A stretch of DNA of 64,000 nucleotides. It comes from Paramarasmius palmivorus (Eukaryota; Basidiomycota; Agaricomycetes; Agaricales; Marasmiaceae). This document shows positions 12,009-22,140 of this stretch, piece by piece. The notes under the pieces are model-generated. The model saw only the letters and a list, made by a program, of their open reading frames with translations. It searched no databases and was not told the DNA's origin. The stretch lies in NCBI GenBank assembly GCA_037176845.1, contig JAYKXP010000074.1:186001-250000 (forward strand), read 5' to 3'. Made by a program: the position numbers and the translations under genes. Within the stretch, counting starts at the first letter, position 1, and the number at the start of each line of letters is the position of its first letter.

Positions 12009-12267
12009 GAGCTGAAGTGGTGTCATGAGCTGGGAGCGTGTCTCCCACGTATCCCAGCATATATATTCGAAGGTCTGCTCTGGGCTCAAAGTGAGCTTGG
12101 AATCTTATGAGCTTGCAAATAAATGAGACTGACGCGGCATGCCGGACTCGTGAGCACTTACTTGAATTCGTTATCGGTATACACCGTAAGTCGAGTGTGA
12201 TACATAATGCGATAAATATGACATTTGAATTGCATCCTTGTGATGGGCGCAGCCCACCAACGAGCTC

Positions 12268-13220
12268 TCAACGTCGGGATCTGTTTGATGGGGTGCCCAG
12301 AGGCTTATTTTCCCAGTGGACTTTACGACGCTTTCACAAGGAGTAGGAATTAGAACGTCTGCGCAACTTGGATTCTCGGAAATAGGTAAAGCTCACCTTT
12401 TGAGGCACTATCTTCCGGCCGTCTACATCTTCTGGTACTTCGGTGGATGATGGTATTAGTACTCGCTGTATGGAGATGCTTGAATAAGCCATTTTTTGCT
12501 ACTTAATCGAGCTCTTACCGATGTACAGCATCGCCTGCAATTCGATATCCAGAGAGGAATGTTTATCTTGTACATGTTGGCGCAACTCTGAAAAGAGACG
12601 GTAAGTGGAGAAGACTCGTAGACCGATAACTATGAATGATTACCCTAAATGTTTCGGTATGGGTCTAGAAAATACAATGTCAAGGGGATGCCCAGGGGAA
12701 CCATACAAATTTCGTACCTCTTTCACCTTCTCCAGCCGCGCTAGACACTCCCCACAACTGAACCTGTGCTTTCTCTTGGCGTGCAAGTGCCCAAGCCTTG
12801 TCTCAATGATCCCTTTGAGACGACAAAGAGCTATGTCTTCGAGGTAAAAGCTGCAGCGCTGCTGAGTATTGGTGTCGATTTTGTGTGAAAGCCAGCGTCC
12901 CTTCAATTCTTCTACGGGGCACTCGACAGGAATCACTACCAGATATTGAGGCGCACTTTCCCATTGAGGGGTAGTATGAACATGTTCGACCCCAGCATCA
13001 ACATGCCAATGTGCAGTAGGGATCGAGATAAGGAAATCTTTGAAAGCAGCCGGTACATTTTCTTCATTGGATTTGCCAAACGAAGCCATAATCAGAATGA
13101 TGCACGTCTTTTTGTCCTTCGAGATGCGTAAGATGATGCATGGTCGGGGCCCTTTAGTCCTGCTACCGCTATAGAAGGACTGAGAGTCGACCTGTTTCCC
13201 GAGCAAGAAATTGAATGGTT
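12268..13220 (-). pseudogene. A-family gene, copy 1: 3' two-thirds, separated from its 5' end by an insertion
   Basis: Homologous to the A genes at 15972-17068 and 19041-20168. From about 13220 down, the reading frame matches them through the end of the first exon (12718), the conserved 21-base microexon, a 69-base exon, a shortened exon at 12465-12397 and the basic last exon at 12330-12268. Conserved blocks include KGPRPCIIL, FGKSNEENVP and APQYLVVIPV. The match stops abruptly at 13220, next to one end of an inverted-repeat-bounded insertion. The region encoding the family's N-terminal GDVVSVCMSV motif sits on the far side at about 14226. The downstream part has no internal stop, so the break is probably fairly recent, or the remnant is still spliced in some form. 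There is no ATG at the 13220 end. Confidence 0.75.
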
Positions 13221-14187
13221 ACGAGTCCGAGGTACGAGGACTTGTCCTGTTACATCGATTTTTGACGAGTTAAAGGGTGGGAATGTGAACTACATTCCAT
13301 ATTTATTACCTTCGTGAGAACAGCTACGTCTGGGCCCTTCTGGGCCCCAGTGACGTTGAGGCGTCGTTACTCGGTTCGCAACGCTCGTTGCATTCATCCA
13401 CACACTGAGCCTGCGAGGAGCCAGCAGAATGCTGGCGACGAGCAGGCACGACTACTGTCTAACCGACAAGGATATCCTACTCTTGCCGCGTCTTGCAGGT
13501 CCGTTTCGAGTCGGTAATGACTTTCCGCATCAAGGAAGTTCTTGGTCCGCACAAATATCACCCGAGTCAGAGTATGTGGAGGTCGATGGCCCAGCACTTC
13601 GAGGATGTATACCAGTCTATTGTGATACTCAAGCTTGGTAACTGGAGCTGGTGTTTTGCAAAACCTAGTGCGTAGCTTGTTTTTTCTTCCTTTTGCCTGT
13701 TACCAACTCACAGCAGCCTTCATAGATTTCATTGTTGTATGATTCACTCGATAGAGCTCAGGGTTATCAAAGAAGAACATTGACACCCAACCTGTTCCCA
13801 GGGCCGGCTAATAATACTGAACTTTGCTCAGGAATTTTCATTTGCTGCCATTCAATGTTCAACCCACGCCCGCAATTACTGCGTCTGCTGTAGATTCATC
13901 TCGAACCACGGAGTCAACAAAGTCGTGTTCTTCCTCTCGTCACCGTCAAGACATCAAGACGCTGGCTACCGTCATTATCGCCTACATGGTGCGCCGTGTA
14001 AGCTATCTTTCTCTTCATTCAACTCTAGGGCACTGACGTGACTTATTAGGAGCCGACAGAGTAGTTTCGATGTCATGGGTTATTTCATCTAGAAGTAACA
14101 TATGTCCCGATTTCAATGTGATTCACGAACGAGATCTCACAATTCTATGTGTTGTCTGAACCAAGCATACTCGTACCTCGGGCTCGT
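13221..14187. mobile_element. Candidate non-autonomous DNA element with 18-bp inverted ends
   Basis: The left end (13221-13238, ACGAGTCCGAGGTACGAG) and the right end (14170-14187) are inverted repeats matching at 17 of 18 positions. The about 0.97 kb between them has no transposase-like frame and splits A-gene copy 1. The left end abuts the point where A homology stops. On the right, about 38 bases (14188-14225) lie between the repeat and the resumption of A homology, and I found no target-site duplication. A MITE-like element is the simplest reading; an unrelated rearrangement is possible. Confidence 0.5.
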
Positions 14188-14225
14188 CCCGCCGGCGGTC
14201 TCCGCTGGCCCACATTCCACATGTG

Positions 14226-14445
14226 TATTGACGGACATGCAGACGGAAACGACGTCGCCAACGTTGGGTACTCCTTTAAATCTGGATTGAAGCGTTCCGT
14301 ACGCTCCGGGGTGGATCGAACTATCACCAGGTGTTCGCGAAGGACCAGGAGAGCGATGACTTCGAGGGAGCCCGATCGTAGGAGCTCTAGTTGGGATCAG
14401 AGACGCCATAGCAGAGATAATAGAGTTCGCAGTCTGCGAATTCAA
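14226..14445 (-). pseudogene. A-family gene, copy 1: 5' remnant
   Basis: Encodes the family motif VGDVVSVCMSV, which in the intact copies lies about 15-45 residues from the start, then diverges within a few residues. The stretch before the motif does not match the Cys-rich start (CDNSNCSGS) of the other copies. It lies head to head with the decayed B copy 1, as A and B do in the other two units. Confidence 0.6.
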
Positions 14446-14825
14446 GTTAAATACGAAATATCAGCTCCAAGCCCGTAGGACAGAACCCAATAGTCCACAT
14501 ATTCTTTGTTCCCATTGCAACGCATTGAAGGGTGTTGATATATCCCAATAGCATTGCTATTGCATATTCCTTCAGTACAATGAAAGCATTAACATATTCA
14601 ATTGCACAGAATCATTGCAGTCAATGAAGCTTGTGCTAGGTGATCCCATGAAGCAAAAGCAGACAGTGAGAACAAGTTGAAGAGTTCATGATGGGGGGTC
14701 AAAACGAAGGTGAGTGAGCGTGGGAATGCTGCGCTGTCCACTTCTGCTCGCGTATTTTTCTTTCTTCAGTCCCGGTTGACAAACCGATCCCTCTTGCTCA
14801 ATAAGTCCGTTCTCTTCGTCAAAGC
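14446..14825. promoter_or_regulatory. Degenerate A/B intergenic region of unit 1
   Basis: Occupies the place of the shared promoters of units 2 and 3 and keeps fragments of similarity (for example GAG-GTGGGAAT near 14712, compared with GTGGGCGTGGGAATT near 17331). I see no TATA box like those in the other units. Confidence 0.35.
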
Positions 14826-15625
14826 ATGTTGCCTTCGTCGCCATTCAGCTCAATCCAGGATTTCTCCTCCTCAACTGATAAGAAGTACCTCCGCGTACTA
14901 TGGGATGGCCGCATGGTGCGTCAGCTTTATTCAGAATCACTCGCTAAAAGGTGCCTTACAAGTTTATAATGTCTATTTTGGATTCCCAGGGATCCCTTTT
15001 GTTTACGGCTCGCTCGAAATCGCAACATCCTCCTCCATGAAACACCACCTAACGGCTCTAGAGTTTGGTATCCAGATCCTGCACAATAACTAGAGCTTCA
15101 AGAAGTCCAAGTCGTCGCATGACTCACCGATGGGTCTGAATATGCGGAAGATACCGGTACATTCACTGGTCGACGAGGACCAGTGTTACGAACTAGTCGA
15201 GGACATCCATGAGTTGGATGAAACGGACAATAGAGATATGATGGAGTTAGCTGCTTTGACGACATCCCTTGGCCTAACAGAGTTCAATGAGGTGGATACA
15301 GCGGGACTCTTCGAGGATCTGGCAGCCTTAAAAGGTGCATCTACAAAACACTATGCATTAATTTATTCCCTCAGCTTCACCCATAGACTCAAGGAAGAAT
15401 CTGTACAACATCAATTTCGAAGACGCACGCAAGATCGATGGAGCGTACTTCATGTTGTCTCAACCTGGTGAACTGCCTATTCATTGTTCTGCAAGTTTCC
15501 TGGCGTACTTATTCTTCTCAGGGATACCTTCAATCACGCTCGAAACATCTCATACCTGATAACGGGGTCATTGGGAAGGTCACACAGACTGTGAAGAATG
15601 ATATGAAGGTCTTCTCCACGTTCGG
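14826..15625 (+). pseudogene. B-family gene, copy 1, frameshifted
   Basis: Homologous to the B genes at 17515-18664 and 20640-21784. The exon-1 equivalent (FVAIQL matching FVVVQL) runs into stops; the exon-2 equivalent near 15000 aligns at DNA level, but out of frame. The acidic segment (EDIHELDE...MMELAALTTS) at 15130-15340 is still open. The next exon keeps the FEDARKIDGAYF block, but one frame away from the preceding RLKEE. The C-terminal VIGKVTQTVKN block is near 15567-15600. Several independent frame breaks make it a pseudogene, older than the break in its A partner appears to be. Confidence 0.75.
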
Positions 15626-15971
15626 AACTACCTGTGTTACTTTGGCTACCTAATATGCCTCTATTTGTGCCGTAATGCGCCATGCTTGAGTTCTTCGGAA
15701 TCACCCTTTCCAAAATTATTTCGTACAACATTCAATATTCAATGGAGAGAGAGCGTCAATTCGTTGTAGGCGGTATCGTTTCCTGTTTGCCTGCTGTACC
15801 TGCAGCGTTCAATCGCGTTGGAAAGTGATGTCTCCCAAGCGCAACTTGAAGTCAAGAGCAATAATACACATTTTAACAGATCCATTATCGATACATGTAC
15901 GAGGATGTTACTACGCTACAAAAGATTAGGTACATAGACTCATATCATAGATGTAGTCGTTCGACGACTTC

Positions 15972-17068
15972 TCAGCGCCGAGATCTCCGCGACGGGGTTG
16001 CGGGAGGCATGTTTTCATAGTTGCATTTACGGCGCTATAGAGAAACGCATCGTCAATGCCCGGGGTTCAAGATTCAAAGAGACCTAGACCCACTTTTTCA
16101 GGCACTTTCTCCCAACCGTCTGGATCTCCATGTTTGTCTTCCTCTTCCGGAACACTGGCCAAGGAATGGATAACCTATTAGGAGAGGCAAATCAGTCTAC
16201 AGTAACTGAGCTTCATTGAATATGCTTGTTCCGTACCGATGCGATACCTCGCTTACAGCCGGACATTCGACTTGAGATGCAATTCTTGGACGCGGTAGCG
16301 GATTCCTGCGAGAGGAAGTTGTGTGAGTATAAGACAGATTTGCGTAGCAAATGTTAAGTACCCGAAGCGTCTTTGCGTATGCCTGTCGAATAGTGAAGTG
16401 TCAGATCCAACAGGGAAGATCAGCAATGATCGATGAAGATAACGAACCTCTTTAACTTGTGCAAGCCTATTCAGGTATTCCTCGCGACTCAGCGCGTACT
16501 TCCCCTTGGTATTCCAGTGTGCGAGTTTCTTTTGCATGATCCCGTTTAAATATGCAAGGGCGGTTGGATCCAGGTAGAAGCCGAATTTATGATTAGAGAT
16601 GGCATCAACTTTGTGAGATTGCCATCTTCCCTGAAGCACCGTCTTGGGGCAAGGTACGGGAATGACGACGAGATATTGAGGAGCGCGTTCCCATTCAGGA
16701 GTAGTATGGACGTGGTCAATGTTCCCGATTGCGTGCCCGATAGACGTCGGAATCGGTATGAGGAACTCCTTGAAGGCAGGGGGAACGTTTTCCGCTTCTG
16801 ACTTGTCGAAGGAAGCCAAGATCATGATGGTGTAGATGTTTTGGTTCTTGGGTACGTGGACAATAATACATGGACGTGCGCCCTTCTTTTCGCTAGCGGA
16901 GTAGAAGGATTGAGAGTCCCAGCGAACTTTCACACCAACTAGCGACTTGAATGGAGCATAAACTGACATGCATACGGAGAATACGTCGCCAGCTTGGGGT
17001 CGCGAAGAACCGACTTTGGGATTTCCAGATCCGGAGCAGTTCGAATTGTCGCACGATTTGGGAGGCAT
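15972..17068 (-). CDS. A-family protein, copy 2 (284 aa; weakly MazF/PemK-like layout)
   Basis: Function unknown. Exons 17068-16448, 16382-16362 (21-base microexon), 16305-16237, 16174-16094 and 16034-15972 close in one frame. Features: a Cys-rich start (CDNSNCSGS), AGDVFSVCMSV near residue 27, KKGARPCIIV near 63, AFKEFLIPIPT, WERAPQYLVVIPV, a C-terminal amphipathic helix, DPDGW-KVPEK, and a short basic last exon ending RRSRR that could act as a nuclear signal. An early G-D-V followed by G-x-R-P-x-x-V and a terminal helix recalls the MazF/PemK SH3-like fold; that is inference from pattern only, and I do not claim toxin activity. Divergent from B copy 2 across 446 bases. TATA-like TATAAAC at 17152-17158 on this strand. 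A reading without the last two introns also terminates, but cross-copy conservation favours these exons. Confidence 0.75.
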
Positions 17069-17514
17069 TAGAGCTAAAGAGGGAGCGAAAAATGAAGGGG
17101 CCGTCCAGCGATTTGAGATGAGGAAAACAAAGATATCTGCTCAAAGAGGCGTTTATATGCATGCTAGATTGTCTTGTTGGTCGGCAAGTAACAAGGAGAC
17201 GAAATCGGGAAGGGGTACAAGCTGTACTAGCGTAGATTCTCCTTGAAGCACGGAACGTCAGATACAGAGATGGCATGTCTAGCCACACAGAACAAGATCG
17301 AGTTCATGGTAGTGGTCAAAGCCAAAGAGAGTGGGCGTGGGAATTATGCATGAGCCGAGTCTTGGCCCGTTCGCCTTCTCCTTCCGGTTCCACTGTTGAA
17401 TGATCGTCTGCCACTCGATGCCTTTTGTTCTTGTGGCAGGTCGAAAATGTCTTATAAAGACTGTTTCTCCAAAATTCTTCATGGCGAACCGTTTCTCTCC
17501 ACGGTCTTACCAAC
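17069..17514. promoter_or_regulatory. Shared divergent promoter of A2 and B2
   Basis: 446 bases between the two start codons. A TATA-like TATAAAC (read on the minus strand, 17152-17158) lies about 85 bases before A2, and TATAAAGA at 17453-17460 lies 55 bases before B2. The block GTGGCAG-TCG-AAATGTCT just before the B-side TATA, and GTTGAATGAT near 17394, recur at the same place in the unit 3 promoter, so they are likely regulatory. Confidence 0.65.
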
Positions 17515-18664
17515 ATGTTTGCTCTGCCCACTCCCAACGCCTTCGTTGTCGTTCAACTTGACCCTGAAGACTCGGTTGCGCACCTCAACAATCCGGCGCT
17601 CACGGAGGCTTGTCGAAAACTTAGGTGCAAAAAGTATCTTGCCCACGTCGGACTGGTGTGTATCTGACAATGTTCAGTATGGATTTTGCTGATGATTTCT
17701 ACAGCGGGATGGTCTGTTTTGGCCAGATGTGCCGTACTACAGTTACGAGTTCTACTTCGTTCATCAAGGTCTGAAGTACAAAGACGAGCTTGGACAAGAA
17801 GTCGATCCGGGAATGTGTGTCCCTGTCCTGCCTAACACATCACACCCCTCTGGACGTCCTCCTCTCAACCCCGTACAGCATTTGCCTTGGGACGACTGTT
17901 ATGTTTCTCCCTTCTTTGCGATTCACGCACGGAGTCGGAACGTCATTCTTGACGAAAAGCCCCCTATGCTTCTAGAAGTCGGTATCGATGATGCGGTCAG
18001 GCTCTCTGGGTATGTTAACAAGGACCGCCAGGACCTCGCGGAACGGTTGCAGCAGCCCGAACAGCAGCAAGAGCATTTTGGGCCAAATCACTGCTGTTGT
18101 TCTGACCACGAGTCTGATGTAGGGTCTCCTGGGGGTGATGAGTGGAATCCGACCGGTGAGATGAAGCAGTTGGCAGAGCTTGGAGAGCTCATTGACGAGT
18201 TTGATGAAATCGATGCGGAGATGATGGAGTTGGCGGCTTTGACGACATCCTTCGACCTCAACGAGCTTGACGAGGTGACGGATCCAGCGGAGTTTTTTGA
18301 GGAAATGAAGGCTTTCGAAGAGTACGTTGTGCATGTCTCTTTGCTCACTCAGCCACTTATTTTCGTCCCTCCAGGCTCAAGGAGAACCTCGTAGCTTCCC
18401 GCAAACAACGCGAAATCGAGGATGCACGGAAAATTGACGAAGCGTACTTCTCCAAACTGTCTCAACCAGCTGGTAAGTTGGCCATTCTTTTCTGTGCCAG
18501 TCCGCACTTGGGCTCACCTTCCCTCCTCCGCAGATGGTCCTTCTGCGATACCTGCTCAAATGACACGCTTGACGCCAAAAGACTCTAATCTCACGGTTGG
18601 TACTGGACTTGTCGGGAAGGTCACACAGACTGTTAGGAATTTCATGAAGTTTTTCTACTCGTAA
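17515..18664 (+). CDS. B-family protein, copy 2 (328 aa, acidic coiled-coil tail)
   Basis: Function unknown and no known domain recognised. Exons 17515-17655, 17705-18321, 18375-18472 and 18534-18664 close in one frame. The N-terminal about 200 residues look globular and aromatic-rich: PNAFVVVQLDPEDS, RDGLFWPDVPYYSYEFYF, PVLPNTSHPSGRPPL, WDDCYVSPFF. A short Cys run (HCCCSD) follows, then a strongly acidic segment (ELGELIDEFDEIDAEMMEL...DPAEFFEEM) and a basic/acidic helix (RKQREIEDARKIDEAYF), consistent with a coiled coil. It ends VGKVTQTVRNFMKFFYS, conserved in all copies. It is always head to head with A, and both were duplicated together, suggesting a functional pair. No signal peptide or membrane segment. 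Confidence 0.8.
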
Positions 18665-19040
18665 ACATGCTCTACTCTGCTCTACCACGTATGCACTATG
18701 CCCATATGTATCCTGACAATATGAACTATGCCCTGGCATGCGTACCACCTTGTTCCTCTATCCGCCTAAAGTACCGTTTAGTAAACCCATTCCTATATTA
18801 CTGTTACTTGCGGAACGCTCTTTTTATCTACACCTCATGCGAAAGTAAAGATCATGATGAAGGCGTTCAAGCGGTTATAGGTGCTCCACATTGTTCTGTT
18901 TCGAATACAAAAACGGTCGGGGAATCGTAGATTCAGTACTAATACACATATACTCGATTATGCTAGGCTACAGAAGACGCGATATAAATAACGATGATAA
19001 CGAAGGTAATTGATATAGTTTGGTCCAAGCGCTATAGTTC
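18665..19040. other. Spacer between units 2 and 3
   Basis: Tail-to-tail 3' flanks of B2 (+) and A3 (-). No other feature recognised. Confidence 0.5.
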
Positions 19041-20168
19041 TCAACGTCGAGACCTGGTTGATGGAGTCGCTGGAGGCTTGTTTTCCCAGTTGCCTTTACG
19101 ACGCTGTTCTCGGGACCATCGTTCAGCCACGTCAATGCACCTCAAGGAAATTACACGCTCACCTTTTCTGGTACTGTTTTCCAACCATCTGGATCTGGCT
19201 GCGTTTCTTCGGTTTCCGGCACCTCAACCAGGGAATTGATGATCTGCGAGAATTTGAGAAGCCTCAATTAACGAAGCACAAGGAACTCATACCGATCCTA
19301 TTCTTCGTTTACAGGCAGATCTTCCGCTAGGGGTATGACGGGGCGAGCCGTTGTCCGATTCCTACAGATGTGAGCAGGTATCTAAGTGGTAAGATATTGT
19401 CGATGCTCACCCGAACCGATTGAGCACGTTCCTAAAGATGGAAGTGTTTCTGTCTCAGTTGCTAGCTTGGACAGGACGACAGGAATCGTACGTACCCTTT
19501 GTGTTTGCTTGAGCCGCTCGAAAAATTCCCTGTGCGTCATCGCCTTCTCCGGTAGTGTTCCAGTGTTCCAGCCTCTTCCGAACTATGCTTCGTAACATGG
19601 CGAGGGCGAGGGCATCAAGGTAGAAGGCAAATTTTTGTTTGGATTCGCCGTCCGCTATGTGGGAGTGCCATCTTTCCTGAAGATCATTGATATGACATGA
19701 TGTAGAGATAACGACGAGATATTGCGGGGAGCTCTCCCACTCGGGACTAGTGTGAACATGATCGATCCCACCGTTGACATGTCGACTCACGGTTGGAATA
19801 GGAATGAGGAAGTCCTTGAATGCAGATGGTACCTTGTCCTCCTCCGACTTGCTAAACGAGGCCAAGATGACGATCTTGCATGTATGATCGGCCTTCCCAG
19901 GCATCTTAATGACAATGCATGGTCGTGCGCCTTTTGTCGACGAACCCGTATAGAAAGATTTCGAATCCCTCGGAATCCCCAGGAGCGTCTTGAACGGAGT
20001 ATAGACAGACATGCATACGGAGACCACATCGCCAACCTGTATCGGTGAAGACCCAGTTCTAGGCGTTCCGCACGATCCAGAGCAATTTGGATCGTCGCAT
20101 GATTTGGACGATGAGGAATGGGGACGAGGGGAGTATTGAATTGGAGAGTTAATCGTTGTGGTGGCCAT
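19041..20168 (-). CDS. A-family protein, copy 3, with an apparent frame break
   Basis: Same family and exon plan as the gene at 15972-17068: exons 20168-19496, 19431-19411 (21 bases), 19361-19293, 19243-19163 and 19103-19041. It keeps CDDPNCSGSC, QVGDVVSVCMSVYTPF, KGARPCIVIKM, FLIPIPT, SSPQYLVVIS and the basic C-terminus ending RSRR. The first exon is 673 bases, one too many for the downstream phase: alignment with copy 2 places a 2-base loss (or 1-base gain) near 19545, just after the EHWNT block. Beyond that point the homologous frame continues with REFFERL. So this copy is either a recent pseudogene, translated with a different tail, or carries a sequence error. The start is the ATG 85 bases past a TATA-like element. 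Confidence 0.65.
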
Positions 20169-20639
20169 ATCGGTATCAATAGACGAGAGTGTGTACCGTC
20201 CAGCGGGTTGGAGAGATGTAGTGAGATAACTGGTGTTCAAGAGCATACCCTTATATGGCGCAGTTTGGAAACAGATCGTCTTGTCTGGGGCTTAGCTGGT
20301 TCAGCTCATCAACAAAGTGAGTGTGTCACAATTTCCTTGAAGCACGGAATGAAACTTTGGCACAAGGGCGGAGGCATTGTCGGCTTCAGAAGACAAGATC
20401 ATGTAGTGTCGATGGTGCTGGTCAGAGAGCAAGGAAAGAGGCGTGGGAACGATATCGCCTGACTTGTGGCACGTGCCGTCGCTCGCCCCAGGCCCCTCCT
20501 TCCACAGTTCCGCGATGTTGAATGATTGAGCCACTTCTTGTTCTTTGTTCTTCCGAGTCTGTGGCAGTCCGGAAATGTCTATAAAAGTATTTTCTGAAAC
20601 GTTCTCGAGGTCTTCTGTTCTTCTTTGCTGACCTGCGCC
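20169..20639. promoter_or_regulatory. Shared divergent promoter of A3 and B3
   Basis: 471 bases. TATAAG read on the minus strand (20250-20255) is about 85 bases before A3; TATAAAAG at 20580-20587 is 53 bases before B3. GTTGAATGATT near 20518 and GTGGCAGTCCGGAAATGTCT immediately before the B-side TATA match the unit 2 promoter in sequence and spacing. Confidence 0.65.
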
Positions 20640-21784
20640 ATGTTCACCTTGCCAACGCCTGACGCTTTCGTAGTTGTTCAACTCGACCCTGTAGACTCCG
20701 TTTCCCACTTCAACAGTCCGGAACTCACTGAGGCGTGTCGGAAACTGAAGAACAAGAAGTATCTGGCACTTGTGGGACTGGTATGTCTCTTTAGTGCTCG
20801 CCTTAACTCCTTTGCTCATAACTCGTACTCAATCCATTTCCAGCGTGACGGTTTACTCTGGCCAGACGTACCGTACTACAGCTACGACTTCTACTTTGTT
20901 CACAAAGGGCTAAAGTGCAAGGATGAGTCCCAACAAGACATTGACCCTGGAATGTGCGTGCCTGTCTTACCCAACACTTCGCATCCTCTCGGTCGAGCAC
21001 CACTTAGGCCCGGACGACCTTTGCCATGGAACGACTGCTACGTCTCACCTTTCTTTGCGGTCGACGCCCGGTGTCGCAATGTCACTCTGGATGAAGAACC
21101 ACCAGTGCTTTTCAAAGTCAGCATAGACGACGCGGTCAGGTTTTCAGGGTTCGTTGATCAGGATCGTCAGGATATTGCGGACAGGTCACCATCGGAGCAG
21201 CCAACCCTTCCAAGTCGCTGCTGCTGCACTCTTGAACAAAGTTCTGATGTTGAACCTGTCGGCGATCAGTGGAATCCGACAGATGAGATGGAGGAATTCC
21301 GAGAACTCGAAGAGATCATTGACGAATTTGAGGAAATGGACGCTGAGGTGATGGAATTAGCGGCTTTGAAGGTTTCGTTCGACCTCACTGAGCTTGACGA
21401 GGTGACGGATCCAGCGGAATTCTTCGAAGAGTTGAAGGCATTTGAAAAGTACGTCGGTGTCCTCTGCTTAACTATTCGGCGCCTGACATCACTCGACTCA
21501 CAGACTTAAGGAAGAACTTGTCACGTCTCGTAAACGACGCGAAATTGAAGACGCACGTAAAATCGACGAAGAATTCTTCTCCAAGTTAACGCAGCCTGGT
21601 AAGTTGTTTTCCTACGAGTTTGCTGCTCGACTCATCTCCATTTTTCGTAGATGTGCCTTCAACGACACCTGTGCCTATGACCGCACGCTCAAAAACCCTC
21701 GACACTGTTCCTACACCCGGTACTGGGCTCATCGGAAGAGTTACACAAAATGTGAAGAGTTTCATGAGGTTTTTCTATTCATGA
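20640..21784 (+). CDS. B-family protein, copy 3 (324 aa, acidic coiled-coil tail)
   Basis: Function unknown. Exons 20640-20780, 20844-21448, 21504-21598 and 21651-21784, with intron positions and phases identical to those of the copy at 17515-18664; exon 1 is 141 bases in both. Blocks shared with that copy include PDAFVVVQLDP, RDGLLWPDVPYYSYDFYF, PGMCVPVLPNTSHP, WNDCYVSPFFA, the Cys run RCCCTL, the acidic stretch ELEEIIDEFEEMDAEVMEL, the helix RREIEDARKIDEEFF, and the end VTQNVKSFMRFFYS. The linker between the Cys run and the acidic part, and the one before the C-terminal motif, vary freely, so the conserved ends are probably constrained. It is the most intact B copy and faces the A copy with the frame break. 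Confidence 0.8.
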
Positions 21785-22140
21785 ACAAGCCCTACTTCTC
21801 TGTTTAACTTATGCCTACACATGTACCCTATGCTTCTATGCACAACGACCAATATGAGATATGCCTTATGCATTCCACTGCTCTACTATAGGCTCTTTCA
21901 CCCTTTGGAAAGAAAGACTTGTAAAGTTAAGCAAACCTGGCTGGTGTCTATCCAACTGAAGAAATATGACTAAGCGTGTTGAGTAGCAACAAGCGATGGT
22001 ACTTCACAGATTACAGTACAATGTTCTGTAGTGCTAGAGTGCGTATTCGTATGCGCTTGAACATAAATATCGTAGCGAAAGTCTATTTCCCACCATCTAG
22101 ATCCTAGCAATATTCCTCTCCCAGCACCTACACCACGAGC
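21785..22140. other. Intergenic, nothing recognised
   Basis: 3' flanks of B3 (+) and the convergent mannosyltransferase gene (-). Confidence 0.5.

Noticed and set aside
13314..14036. Transposase inside the inverted-repeat-bounded insertion
   Set aside because: Open frames there are under 75 codons, on both strands, with no DDE-like or other transposase pattern.
14535..14556. Palindrome AATAGCATTGCTATT as a terminator or attachment site
   Set aside because: Short AT-rich palindromes are expected by chance in a eukaryotic genome, and nothing around it suggests function.
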